Shown here: positions 21,005 through 32,209 of the stretch, piece by piece
Numbering within the stretch: the first letter of the stretch is position 1
How the letters are laid out: each line of letters opens with the position of its first letter
DNA from: Symbiotaphrina buchneri
Lineage: Eukaryota; Ascomycota; Symbiotaphrinales; Symbiotaphrinaceae
Reading direction: 5' to 3'
Length of the DNA: 64,000 nucleotides
Assembly: GCA_001599915.1 (NCBI GenBank)
Contig: BCIG01000015.1
Span: 658,240-722,239, forward strand
Program-made: the position numbers and the translations under genes
The notes under the pieces: generated by a model
Told to the model about the DNA's origin: nothing
What the model saw: the letters and a program-made list of their open reading frames with translations, nothing else
Database searches by the model: none

Positions 21005-23810
21005 ATGTTTTTCCACCAGCCTCGTCCACACGGGCGTCTGCCGCCTTGCGGATTCTACTACATAATCCCCAGCCAACCACCGCAGAAGCGCTACCTCCCC
21101 CAAGTGAAGCTCAGCGCCCATGCAACCATCCTGTCGACCACCTCAAGGACAGTCCTGACTCAGACATTTGTCAACTCCTCATCAGAAGGCATCAAAGAAG
21201 CTGTGTACACCTTCCCACTATATGATGGTGTCAGTGTCGTCAGCTTTGAATGCAGCATCGGGCAGCGTGTTATCAAAGGAGTAGTCAAGGAGAAGCACAA
21301 AGCTCGCGCCGCGTTCAAAGAAGCGGCTGAGCGAGGCGAAGCAGCTGGCCTATTGGAACAGGATGCAAATGCAGCAGATGTGTATAGCACCAAGGTTGCC
21401 AACATCCCCGCAGGAGAACAAGCCATTGTCAAAATCACATACCTTGGCGAGTTGAAGAATGATGCCGACCTCGATGGTGTTAGATACACTATCCCCACAA
21501 TCATTGCACCGCGATATAGTGGTTACAACCAATCCTCTGCGGCGGCTTTCCCCACACAGGCTGGTACATTCGGTGGCCATGGTGTGGCCACAACTGCTGG
21601 AGGGATCGAAGTCACGATTGACGTGGTCATGGCTGAAGGGACCATTAAGAGTGTCCAGTCTCCCAGTAATCCTATCTCAGCCTCAATTGGGAACACATCT
21701 GTTGCGCCCGATGCAGCAGCTGCAATGCACAAAGCTTCCGCGACTCTGTCCTTAGGCACGACTGAGCTCGAGAAGGACTTTGTACTCATGGTACAAGCAA
21801 AAGAGACAGGGACGCCAAAGGCGATTCTGGAAACACATCCAACAATTGCGAATCAACGTGCATTATTGACAACGCTCGTTCCCAGATTTTCTCTTCCACA
21901 AGAGAAACCGGAGATAGTGTTCATCGCTGACCGAAGTGGGAGTATGCATGACAAGATCCCTACGCTTGTCCGTGCCCTCGAACTGTTTCTCAAGTCTTTA
22001 CCTGTTGGAGTGAGGTTCAACATCTGTTCATTTGGTTCGAGCTATTCTCTTCTCTGGCCGAAGAGTAAAGCCTACAGCCAAGATTCTTTGGATGAGGCAA
22101 TCCAACATGTTGCAGGGTTCGCCGCCGACTTTGGCGGAACGGAAATGCTAATGCCAGTCACCGGCGTTATTGAGAATCGATTCGAGGATCTCCCGCTTGA
22201 GGTCATGTTGTTGACCGATGGCCAGATTTGGAATCAGCAAGCCTTATTTGATTACCTGAACGAGCAGGTCAAACTCAGCCAGGGCCAGATCCGAGTGTTT
22301 ACATTAGGGATTGGAGACTCCGTTTCGCATGCACTCATCGAGGGCATTGCGAGGGCTGGCAATGGCTTTTCCCAAGCGGTCATCGAAGGTGAACAAATGT
22401 CGAAGAAAGTTGTTCGGATGTTGAAGGGTGGCCTAACACCGCATATCAACAATTACACCCTTTCGGTTAAATATGCTGCGCCCCAGCAAGGTCCAGATGA
22501 CTTTGAGCTTGTGGATAAGGTGGCCGACTGTCTTGAAGAGTGTGTGATTGATGAGCCCGAGGAAGCAGACACTTCAAAATCGGCGGAGGCGGAGAAGAAG
22601 CCCATATCGCTCTATAACAAAGATGCAGATTTGGATAAGGAGGATCGTCCAATGCCGGATGCAACCGGCGAAGGCAGATATGATCATCTCGCTACCGTTC
22701 ATCCACCAAAGCTGCTCCAGGCTCCTCACAACATACCTCCTCTTTTCCCGTTCATCCGATCATCCGTCTATCTGCTTCTTGCCCCAGAAACTTTCCATCA
22801 ACAACCAACATCTGTCCTTCTCCACGCCGAGTCTCGGCATGGGCCGCTGGAGCTCGCCGCTGGAGCTCGAAATCCCAGTACAGGCCCTGCCAACACCGGG
22901 CGAGACCATCCATCAGCTCGCTGCTAAAAAGGCAGTCCAAGACCTGGAAGAAGGCCGGGGCTGGCTCAATGACGCCTGGACCACTGACGGCACGTCCATC
23001 AAAGAGAAGTACCCAAGCCGGTTCGACGAGCTGGTCGAGCGCGAAGCCGTCCGTCTAGGCGTGCAGTACCAAGTCGGCGGGAAATGGTGCTCGTTTGTCG
23101 CGGTCGAGAACCAAGAGGAGGTCTCACGCAGCGAGGTCCCAGAGCCTAACGAGGGCTCAGTGCATATGCTGGCTTCGAGCAGAGTCGACGCGCGGTTCCG
23201 GCCTGCTGCATTTGGCGCGGGAGGCGCGCCCAAGCGCAAAGCGGCGGGTCGTGGGATCCCGAGCAAGATGGCGCGCCGTTCTGCTCCTTCTTTTGGGACG
23301 CAAGCTGTGCCGGCGGCGGCGGCACCTCCTCCGCCTGCTCCGACCGGGTCGAGTTTGTTCCCCAGGGCTGCTTCCGCAGTAGCGCCTTCCGGGGCCTTGT
23401 TCGGCGCGGGTGCCTCTACTGCGCTGCTAAGTCGTAGTGGGACCAACAACAAGGAGACAGGCGGTCCGTTCGGCGGGAAGACCGAGGCGGATCCACTCCA
23501 GGAGCTGGTGAGCTTACAGACCTTTGAGGGATTCTGGCGTCTGGACGATACGTTGCTTCGTGCTATCAGTGTCGATCCTAAAGAATCGAAGAGAGCTCTC
23601 GACGGCATTGCATCGAGTCTGGAACAAGAACTGAAGGAGGAGGTCTGGGCTACCGTATTGGTAGTGAAGTTCTTGGAGGTGAAGCTCTCGGATGAGAAGG
23701 ATGCGTGGGAGTTGATTGTGGATAAGGCTATGGCTTGGTTGGAGGAGCAGACTGAGGAGGAACAAAGGGAGGAGTTGCTGGAGAGGGCGGGACAGATTGT
23801 TAAGGCATAA
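21005..23810 (+). pseudogene. VIT/von Willebrand A-domain protein, frameshifted by 13-bp duplication
   Basis: Intron-less gene of the VIT-plus-VWA family. The first frame reads from ATG 21005 to a stop at 22925-22927; the rest lies in another frame up to 23810. Domains in order: VIT (about residues 30-155, with VRYTIPTIIAPRYSGY), VWA (from about residue 297, with the MIDAS sequence DRSGSM), then a linker. After the break come a Gly/Ala-rich part and a C-terminal region with LQTFEGFWRLDDTLLRAI, as in full-length fungal homologues. Reading shifts exactly at a perfect 13-base tandem duplication (22842-22867). Without one copy the two parts would be a single frame of about 930 codons. As it stands the product loses about 310 C-terminal residues after a 28-codon out-of-frame tail, but VIT and VWA remain intact. 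Family members act as cytosolic scaffolds of unclear role. Confidence 0.85.
22842..22867 (+). repeat. perfect 13-bp tandem duplication inside the VIT/VWA gene
   Basis: GCCGCTGGAGCTC occurs at 22842-22854 and again at 22855-22867 with no spacer. Because 13 is not a multiple of 3 it shifts the frame. The flanking codons (HGPLEL before, EIPVQALP after) join smoothly when one copy is ignored. Confidence 0.95.
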
Positions 23811-24548
23811 TGACGGCCATCGACGATAGTAACGATAGTATCGACGAGTTAATGATTGATTTCACCTCTCGTTCCTCGCCCTAATTCCTCTATACGTGGA
23901 AGAAGTTACATGGAAGTGTAGACTGTCAAGATAGTATAATTGCGCCTGATCATCAACACGCCGTCATTCATTCTCACGATCTTGGCCCCTGCGAAGCGAC
24001 CCCTGAATGCCAAGTTAGTTATGAATGATGATTTGGCGTCGAAAGGTTTCCAGTTCTTCAAAAGCATTGGATAATTCGAAATTCACAGAAGCTGATATCA
24101 AACGTTGAAATCAAACGTTGAACTTGAACCAATAAGATTCAAGATAAGAATGTACAAGAAAGAGCTGTACATGTGGTTGCTGACTCAAGCCAAGGGGGAT
24201 TGTGCCATCGCAGCACCGAATAGCGCCATCTCACGCCACGGCATCCCCGCATTTCACCATTACGCCATTCGGAGCATGTGGCTCCATCCTCTCCCCCATC
24301 ATTCGTCCGTCCCAGGAGTTGCTTATCAACACACCTGCTTGGAAATCAGGCATCCCAGAGTAATCGGGCGCCGGGACACCCGAAGGTCATGGGCCGGGTT
24401 ATTATTTAACGACTCCCATCGGAGCATTGATCTGGTAGTCGTCTCCCATCACCGATCCAGATATCTCTCTACACGCATATTGTTGTATGGATAGTGAGCT
24501 TGGAACCGAATACTCCGACGACGAACTCCCCTATCTTTCTAGAGCATC
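23811..24548. other. intergenic: VIT/VWA 3' flank and AsaB-like promoter
   Basis: 738 bases without a supported exon. A short direct repeat, ATCAAACGTTGA, occurs twice in tandem around 24098-24122. Confidence 0.5.
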
Positions 24549-25524
24549 ATGGCAACATCAGCAGTCCAGAACCCCCCTTCGCTTTCGGCGAACCACTTCC
24601 CGAACCCAACCGCCGCCCTCAAAGAACAGCAGGAGCTCAATGGGACGAGCGAGTCTCACGATGTCGTTACGACACTGAATTACTACAAGGATCCCGGTGA
24701 TGGCAGCGAGCCGCCGCCAAGCAATGTCAACAAGCCTGAGACGTACGACCGGCCTTCGGAGACTCAGACCGTTACAGTTCATGACATCCGCGGCAAGGAG
24801 GATCAGTATACGCTCGATAAGAACGGATTTCAGGTCTTCACCCGTGAGAGTAGCGAGAAGGACTTCTTCGATGATGAACGCCTCAGAGACCTTTACTACA
24901 AGGAGACGGAGCAATTGATCAAGGATGTGTATGTGCTTTCATGCTCCTATTCTAATACGACCACGATTGACTAACCTGTTCTATAGCACTGGAGCTTCTC
25001 AGATCTTCATCTTCGACCACACCATCCGGCGTGCTCAGAAGGACGTCCCCGCTGGCGGCGACCCTCGCCGCGGACCCGTCCAACGTGTGCACATTGATCA
25101 ATCCTACAGCGCTGCGCCAAACCGTGTCTTGCATCACCTGCCCGACCAAGCCGAGCGCCTATTGAAAGGCCGCTACCAGATTATCAACGTGTGGCGACCC
25201 ATCAAGCCCATCTACAAGGATCCGTTGGCTCTGGCCGATGCGTCCTCAGTGGATGACTCGGACTTGGTGCCGGTGAAATTGATCTATCCCGATCGTGTCG
25301 GCGAGACGTGCACGGTGCGCCCAAATGGCAATCACAGGTGGTTCTACCTGTATGGGCAGAAGCCTGAGGAGGTCATGTTGATCAAATGCTTTGATTCCAA
25401 GACGGATGGAAGGGCCAGGAGGGTGCCGCATACGGCGTTTGTGAACCCGGCGACTGTCGACAAGGAGCCTAGGGAGAGTATTGAAGTGAGGGCTTTGGTG
25501 TTCCACCCGAATGATACGGAGTAG
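24549..25524 (+). CDS. AsaB/CmcJ-like (GA4-desaturase-type) family protein
   Basis: Predicted 305-aa protein from exons 24549-24928 and 24987-25524 (58-bp intron with an ACTAAC branch site). Landmarks of the fungal AsaB/CmcJ family are visible: TLNYYKDP near the start, IFIFDHTIRR after the splice, RVHIDQSYSAAP with a conserved His and Asp, INVWRPI, and a C-terminal FDSKTDGRARRVPHTAF. The family includes AsaB of the aspergillic acid cluster, CmcJ of cephamycin biosynthesis and proteins annotated as GA4 desaturases. A 2-oxoglutarate/Fe-type fold is suspected from the His/Asp pair. No biosynthetic backbone gene lies nearby, so a secondary-metabolite role is not supported by context. Confidence 0.87.
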
Positions 25525-26052
25525 GGGATCATGCGTTTGCGATAGGGATACGATCTCGATGCTGTTATGTGTTGAATGTTGAGATATACTTATAACCACT
25601 GTCGTTAATCAAACGGAAGAAGTCGTTAGCTGCCAATAACACAATTTCAATACGCAGTCCTGTAGACTTTTCTTGATATTCTCATCGCCCGTTTGCTACT
25701 TTTGTCTTCAGCGCATAGCTGTGGCATTAGTGAGCAAATATTCTGTGTGGCCCGTAGTGTGGACCCGTCTTAACGAGCATGTGCAAGCACGTCAACGACC
25801 CTAGTATGTTCGTGCTCTGGTCTGACACCCAGCACCTCCTTTCAGGAGCTGTCAATTGGTAATGCATCCGACACTTCCTATCTATGGCCATAGTTCCTGT
25901 CAAACGTCACTGGGATGGTCGTTGTCGCCATCTGATCCCTGGTTCCCTTTGGACGCCAGCGGTATCATCTTGAGCTAGAGCTTTATATATTCGGATGTGT
26001 TTCTTTGTTTTCTAACAGAGCAACCCCTTTCTTTGAGATAAAGCTCTATATA
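25525..26052. other. intergenic: AsaB-like 3' flank and permease promoter
   Basis: 528 bases with no coding exon recognised. Confidence 0.5.
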
Positions 26053-27886
26053 ATGGCAGATCCACGACTTACAGACTCAACTGTGGGCGAGCAAGAGCCC
26101 CTAATATCCTCATCCTCCTCGTACTCCTCCAACAGCGCTACATCCGCCCTAAAACATCACCACAACCTCTTCAACCTCCCGTCCGAAGACCCTGTCCCAA
26201 CCTCACCAACCGATCTCTTCCCACCCATCACACACCATGGGCGTACCCTCTCCGCCGCAAGCGCCTACATAATCATCGTCTCGCGGATGCTCGGGTCCGG
26301 CATCTTCGCAACACCAGGCTCGATCCTCGTCTCCGTCGGCAGCCCGGGTCTCTCGCTGCTCCTCTGGCTTGTCGGCGCTCTGCTGGCCTTCTGCGGCCTG
26401 GCCATCTCCCTCGAACTTGGCTGCATGCTGCCACGCTCTGGCGGCGAGAAGGTCTATCTCGAGACGGCGTATCCGCGCCCGCAGTTCCTCGCCAGCACAT
26501 TAGTTGCCGTGCAGGCTGTCGTGTTGGGATTCACAGCCAGCAACTGTATCGTCTTCGGCGAGTATGCGCTGTTTGTGGCGGGCGTGCCGCCCACGCCGAC
26601 GAAGCAACGGGCGCTGGCTGTAGGACTGCTGACAGCAATCACGGTGGTGCATGGCTGCGTGCCGCGAATGGGGTTAGCTGTTCAGAATGTCCTGGGCTGG
26701 GTCAAGATCGTCCTGATGGCATTCATGGCATTGACGGGACTGGCGGTCGTGCTGTGGCGCCCTGACGTAGCGACGGGTGTCAACGTGTTCAGCTGGGAAG
26801 CCCTGTGGAAGGACTCTGTCTGGGAGTGGGGAACAATCGCGACGCCCATATTCAAAGTGTCATATGCGTATGCCGGGGCGGCGAATCTGAACAATGTCAT
26901 GAGGGAGGTCAAAGACCCGGTACGCACGCTGAAGAGGGTGGCACCGCTCGCGTTGGGTAGCGTGTGTGTTTTCTATGTGCTGATCAACGTGGCGTACTTC
27001 ATCGTGGTGCCCGTGGACAAGATCAGGCACAGTGGGGAGTTGATTGCCGCGTTGTTCTTCACGACTGTCTTCGGAAACGATGTCGGGCACAAGGTGCTAC
27101 CATTCTTGATTGCGATCTCCGCGGCTGGGAATGTCATGGTGGTGACTTTTGCCTTGGTATACACTCTATCCCCTCTTCTGCTCCTCCCATATGCTCTCGT
27201 TCGTGCGCCCCTTCAACAATCACAACGCTGACTTTACTCTCCTACTCCACAGGCTCGTCTCAACCAAGAAATTGCCCGTCAAGGCTTCCTCCCCTTCCCA
27301 CACCTCCTAGGCTCCTCACGGCCCTTCAATGCGCCCCTGGGCGGACTAATCGTGCATTACATCCCATCGCTGCTAGTCATTACACTACCGCCACCAGGCG
27401 ATGTCTACGCCTTCATCCTCGATGTCGAAGCCTACCCAGGCCAGTTCTTTGCCATCGCCGTCTCCCTGGGCCTGCTCCGGCTGCGCAAGACCAAGGCGGA
27501 CCTCAAGCGTCCTTTCAAGGCCTGGCTGCCGGCAATCTGGGTGCGCATCGTCTTCAGCCTGGCCCTGATCGCGGCGCCGTTCTTGAAGCCTGCTAAGGGA
27601 CGTGCGGATGTGCGCTTTTGGTATGGGACTTATGCGGTGGTTGGGACGGGCATGTATGTTTCTCTTGCGGCACTCTTCCTTTTTGCTGTTCGTCCTTTGA
27701 GGGATATGGAATAATGCTAACTTAGACACGCACAGTATCTTGTTTGGTGTCCTGTATTGGTATATCTGGACAGTGGCGCTGCCGCAGTGGCGGGGATACA
27801 GACTCGAGGAGAAGGTTGAGAGACTGGAGGATGGGAGGACGATCACGAGGCTGGTCAAAGTCGACAAAGGGCCTGATGCGAACTAG
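26053..27886 (+). CDS. amino-acid permease, high-affinity methionine transporter type (MUP1-like)
   Basis: Predicted 551-aa APC-superfamily permease from exons 26053-27156, 27253-27653 and 27736-27886. The introns are 96 and 82 bp, the second with a GCTAAC branch site. After a Ser-rich cytosolic N-terminus, TM1 carries IIIVSRMLGSGIFATPG, the unwound GSGIF helix break used for substrate binding in APC carriers. SLELGCMLPRSGGEKVYLE, SYAYAGAANLNNVMREVKDP and ARLNQEIARQGFLPF are typical of MUP1 and related yeast and mould permeases. An earlier in-frame ATG at 26005 adds 16 unlikely residues. The substrate (methionine, or related neutral amino acids) is inferred from family. Confidence 0.88.
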
Positions 27887-28123
27887 AAGGTTTTTGTGCG
27901 GCGTTACAATATATGGGATAAATAGATATTCTGGTGGAAAGGGGCTACATTAAAGATGAACGACGTTCTGTATGTTTATTCATTCAGTTCTACCCTTCCT
28001 GCCACCAGTCTCAGGGGTAGGTTTTGGAGATCGCTGTTAAGGGAAAGTGTGGATCTCGATTCGTGACGTGGAGAGAATCACTGATGATGTCCAGGAACAG
28101 CTCTGGTCCTCAAGGGCACCTGC

Positions 28124-28327
28124 CTATTCCCACCTCCCCCTAACCATCCCCCTCATATTTCCCTGGGCATCCACGATATACACGATCTCGATATGGCGGG
28201 TCATCGACATGATGGCGCTCGTCGCCCGCTGCGCGATGTTGATCGTGGCGCGCGAGCCCAAGGGCCCGGACTCGGCGCTGATGTGGTAGAAGGTGTTCAC
28301 GAAGGTGCTGCGTTGGCCGTCGTGCAG
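28124..28327 (-). CDS. orphan coding-like terminal exon, unknown product
   Basis: A 68-codon stretch on the minus strand ending in a stop at 28124, with striking G/C preference at third positions and balanced protein-like composition. Recognisable pieces are LHDGQRSTFVNTFYHISAES, ATINIAQRATSAIMSMTRH and EIVYIVDAQGN. A good acceptor (CGCAACCAG) precedes it at 28328-28330. Upstream sequence (28330-28630) is His/Ser/Gln/Pro-rich in every frame, and no ATG lies in the same frame, so the first exon(s) could not be fixed. I do not recognise the family. Confidence 0.4.
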   Translation of the reverse strand: MHDGQRSTFVNTFYHISAESGPLGSRATINIAQRATSAIMSMTRHIEIVYIVDAQGNMRGMVRGRWE

Positions 28328-29567
28328 CTGGTTGCGACGGTGATGGGGGTTGGAGTGGTGCTGGTGAGCGTTGTTGGGTGGATGTTGCCGTGGACGTGGA
28401 TGTTGTGTGGGCGTGGGCGTGGAGGCTGTGGAGCTGCTGGTAAGATTCGAAGATCTGATGAGATCTGACACAGGAGGAGGGCGCTGAGTTTGTAAGTTGA
28501 GGATGGCGATGTGATGAGATGTGATACTGCAGCTGTTGTTGCTGTTGCTGTTGCTGATAATGCTGATGATGACGATGATCCACTGATCAACAAGGGAAGG
28601 ACGATAGATGTGCTGTGACGTGTATGGGATCACGATGCTGCGCCAGATTCTATATCTAAGATTAAGCTCCCTTGATCACACGTGGGATTGTTCGGTGAAT
28701 AGAATGGTCTTTTCCTCTTTTCTCTCCCGTCGATTCGATCGATTCGATCAATACAAGGGCCTATGTTCTAAGACAGTCACAGACAGTATATCGTGGTTTT
28801 GATATAAGCTGCTAGCTCGTTGTCTAGCAGTGGAATAACAGGTTAAACAAATTGTCCCAAAGACTGATTCTCTTTGTACAATGAACGTGAAAAGAGTGAC
28901 TTTCTCTGACACAGGACACCAAGCTCTTTAGGCAATCATAGCGTTATAGATATCCAGCATCGTGACTGCCTACGAGCAGAGGGGACATGCCCGCTCCTGG
29001 AGATGCTGTGAACTGACAGATATCCTACCCTCGTTTTACTTGGGTGTTGTTTTTTCCACGTTTCATCATTCGTGTAAATAGGTGTTATGAGCTTGTGAAA
29101 AACTTCACAGACAAAGGGGAGGAGGGAGCTTTCAGACAGTCGACTAAGTTGTCTGGCCCGCACAGTACGTCAGAAGATATGGCGAACAAGGCAGTGGCTC
29201 AGGCAAGGAAAGAACAGGTGGCTAAGTTCAGCTTCCGCAAGATGGTAGAAGGAGCTCAGATTCAGTAACATATATTATCATTACCACTAGATCATTTCAT
29301 ACAGTTTGACTGAATGCATGTTTGGATGTTTAAAAACCTCTTCGTTCAAGATCGATCACAGAGGCCGTAATACAGCTCCTCTGCCCATTGGTGCACAACT
29401 AGGGGAAGCCAGCCCCTTACATAGTTATCTTATCCTCTAGGTATAACGCTTTTCCAACAACATCCGCCCTCAACGCCCAAGGCAAACCCGAAAGGAAAAG
29501 GCCCAACAGTCCACCCAGCGGGGTGCGTTCGCCCACCTTCCCCTTCCCACCCTCCCTCCTTCGCTCC
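28328..29567. other. intergenic / unresolved upstream part of orphan exon
   Basis: 1.24 kb. The left 300 bases may contain 5' exons of the minus-strand gene ending at 28124. The remainder shows no recognisable coding sequence. Confidence 0.35.
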
Positions 29568-30293
29568 TCACGCTCCCAATCCCCCCAGTGACCCTAAGCC
29601 GCCCAGTTTCAAGAACAAACTCCCCGCCTCACGGGGGTACTTAACGAGCATCTGGACCGCCGAGTCCTGGCGCTTCTGCACCTCCTCGGCGCGCGCCTTG
29701 GCGCGCTGCGCCAGGTCCTTGATGCTCTCGATGGCCAGGTCGGCTTGGGCGCGGCGCGCGAGTTCTGTGGCCAGCACTACGCGCAGATCTTCGGCTGGTT
29801 GTTGCGTGGAGGAAGAGGGGTTGGGAGAGGCGGATTTGGGGGGTGGGGGGATGTGGACTGGCTCGGGTTGGTGCTGTTGTTGTTGCTGTTGTTTTTGGGA
29901 AGAAGAGGTGCGGGGAGAGGATTGTCGCGTTGAGGAGCGCGTGGAGGATTTGGAGCTGGATGTGGAGGTGGAGGTGGAGGAGCCTAATGGAAGAGGCTAA
30001 ATGTCAGCTATGGATCCCAGAGAGGAATTGCGATGTGCGGAAGAAATGATGGAACGAACCTCTCTTTTGGCCTCGGCCCTTTGCTTTCCCAGCATTGCTG
30101 CTCTGCTCAGAAGTCACGGGCGAGATGGGCGGCGTCATCAGCACCTGTGGCGAGACACACGGGCCCTCCTCGTCTTCTACATATACACGCCGCATGCCAG
30201 CCGGGCGCTGAGCTGCAAAGCTCGCCATGTCCTTGCGGAGATCGCTCCGTGGCAGGGAGGGCCGTTTCAGCGGCTCCTGCGTCGGAGCATTGA

Positions 30294-30324
<31 letters not shown>

Positions 30325-30702
30325 GAATTGCTGCTGCTGCTCGAACTGCTGCTGTTGTTGTTGCTGTTGCTGCTGCTGCGCTTGCTGTTGGAAATAGCCG
30401 TTGCCGAATTGGAATGGGGTTGGCGAAAGAGTCGCAGGCGGAGAGTAATATGTTTCGGGCACGCTGGGTTTCTGTGCTTGTGCGTAGCTGTTGGTGTAGC
30501 CGTTGTAGTAGCTGTTCGTGTTCGCATTGGTAGCAGGGTAGTTGGTTGAAGGATAAGTCGTGTCGCCCAAGTTGCTGAGATATTGCTCGGCAGAATCGAG
30601 GAAGGGATTATAGGTCCAGCCCGGGTTGTTGAGCTCCAGCGGGTCGGCGTAGGTGAATGGTACCGCTTGGGGTGCTGGCGGTGTTGGAAGCGAGGCGGCC
30701 AT
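29568..30702 (-). CDS. glutamine-rich low-complexity protein with C-terminal helix
   Basis: Predicted 352 aa from exons 30702-30060 and 29983-29568 (76-bp intron). The N-terminal half is Asn/Tyr/Pro/Ser-rich. Residues around 105-137 form polyglutamine runs broken by Ala, Phe and Glu. Then comes a Ser/Thr/Pro stretch, a second short Gln run, and an amphipathic Ala/Arg/Glu helix (LATELARRAQADLAIESIKDLAQRAKARAEEVQKRQ) near the C-terminus, ending in a Gly/Leu tail. No DNA-binding domain is visible. Prion-like Gln/Asn regions plus a coiled coil are common in fungal transcription or RNA-granule factors, but function is unknown. Confidence 0.75.
30295..30390 (-). repeat. coding CAR (polyglutamine) tract
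   Basis: About 32 codons on the minus strand, almost all CAA or CAG, inside the glutamine-rich gene. Mixed codons interrupt the pure repeat, which should slow slippage, but length polymorphism between strains would be expected. Confidence 0.9.
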
Positions 30703-32209
30703 GTTGATGATAGAACGGAGTGCTTTTTATGGAGGTACACAGGACGGATGTGGCAGAATACGAGGTTCTTCTCGAGGAGAGAGCAAGTAATCGGAGTTGG
30801 GTGGAGGAGACCAATTGGTGCTATGCTTGTCTGTCTCGTTGTATAATGTATGTTATGACGAGAGACCGTGGACAGTATGCGACTCTTCTTTGAGAAGCCA
30901 GCTATCGGAAGGTCTGAGCAGCCGGCAACTGAACCGAACGTGGAAAGAACGTTGGGGACGCACGAACTAGATATAGTCCCCAAAAAGCCGCTCTTGATAC
31001 TGCAAATAAGGGGGGAATGCAATCCGTGCGATCGATGATCACTCGGGCGGCAACCAGGCCAAATTGCGTCAAGGTTGTGTGTTGCCTTGCACCATCTGCT
31101 CATCCGGCCGTGGCCCGGTAAATCCATCCGCTGTCCGGATAGCAATTAGCATGCATGGGGGAACTTAAGGGAGGGCTGCATGCATTGTTACACCAATCAC
31201 CGGACGCGGACCGGCCCATGATCATTGGCCCATGGCTGCTGAATAACCGGCTGACTACACACTTGAGGCATCAAGCTTTGGCGCCGTCGGGTTGCACGCG
31301 CAGTACACCTCCAGATCCCCTCACAAACGCTCGATCTCGGTTGTGCTGGGCCGAGAGAGTCGGAGACACTCCGCTCGCCCGCTAACGCTTCCTCGCGCTG
31401 CCCTGGCGCGCGTCCCACATGCGAAAGTTCGGATTCCCATGAATCCCATCTCTGATCTTGACCCCTCGATAGTCCGATCCCTAGCAAAAGCACGATCGTC
31501 GCTTAGTTGGGCCTGCCAGTGAGGGCAGCCCAAGGACCCACGAGGCCAGAAAACCTCGCAAACCATAAACTCCTGGCAAGGCTCAAGGGGCTCCTTGGCT
31601 CCAGGGTCTGCACAGAAGCCGGGAGAAACAGCCGGCTTGGAGGTTCAGATCCTCAGGGAATTCTCCGATCGTGTGCAACACTGAGTGCGGGAATGGCTCC
31701 CGAACATGCCATTGTTCAGCTGCTAACCGAGATTCCCACCCTTTCGAACATGGGATTCTGCCGGAGAGGGCGCTCCGACACCTCCGTCGGGCCAGTTTCG
31801 CTACTCCGTACGACTGGATCGACGATCTGGATATCCCTTGCACCACGAATCAGAATACAGGTGAGAACCCCTTATTAGTTGTGGAATGTACGTTTCGTAC
31901 GAGTGCTTGATGAGGATGGAGAAATCTCTATTTCCATTATTCCAAAAGCCACCTTATCTGTCTATCAGGGCGGTGTGTATCATCTCTATATCCCGGCCTG
32001 CCAGAGGCTGTCCGCTTTCTCTTCGCTCCGCATCATTAGTTACCGGACAGCTGCAGAGCCGTAGCCCGAGTCCGTCGACACACCGAAGTGCCAAAGCCAC
32101 CGACGCCATTTCAATAAATGCAAACCAAATTCAGCCAAAAGAAGTCAATAAAGTCAAACCCAAACACCCCCCCCCCCCTGCTTCTTCTCAAGAATGTCTC
32201 CGTCTCTTT
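30703..32209. other. 1.5-kb intergenic region
   Basis: This contains the promoter of the glutamine-rich gene on its left and the 3' flank of the duplicated-domain gene on its right. It also carries a run of 12 cytosines at 32167-32178. Numerous open frames around 31155-31900 have no domain, splice structure or codon bias that I can support. Confidence 0.45.
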
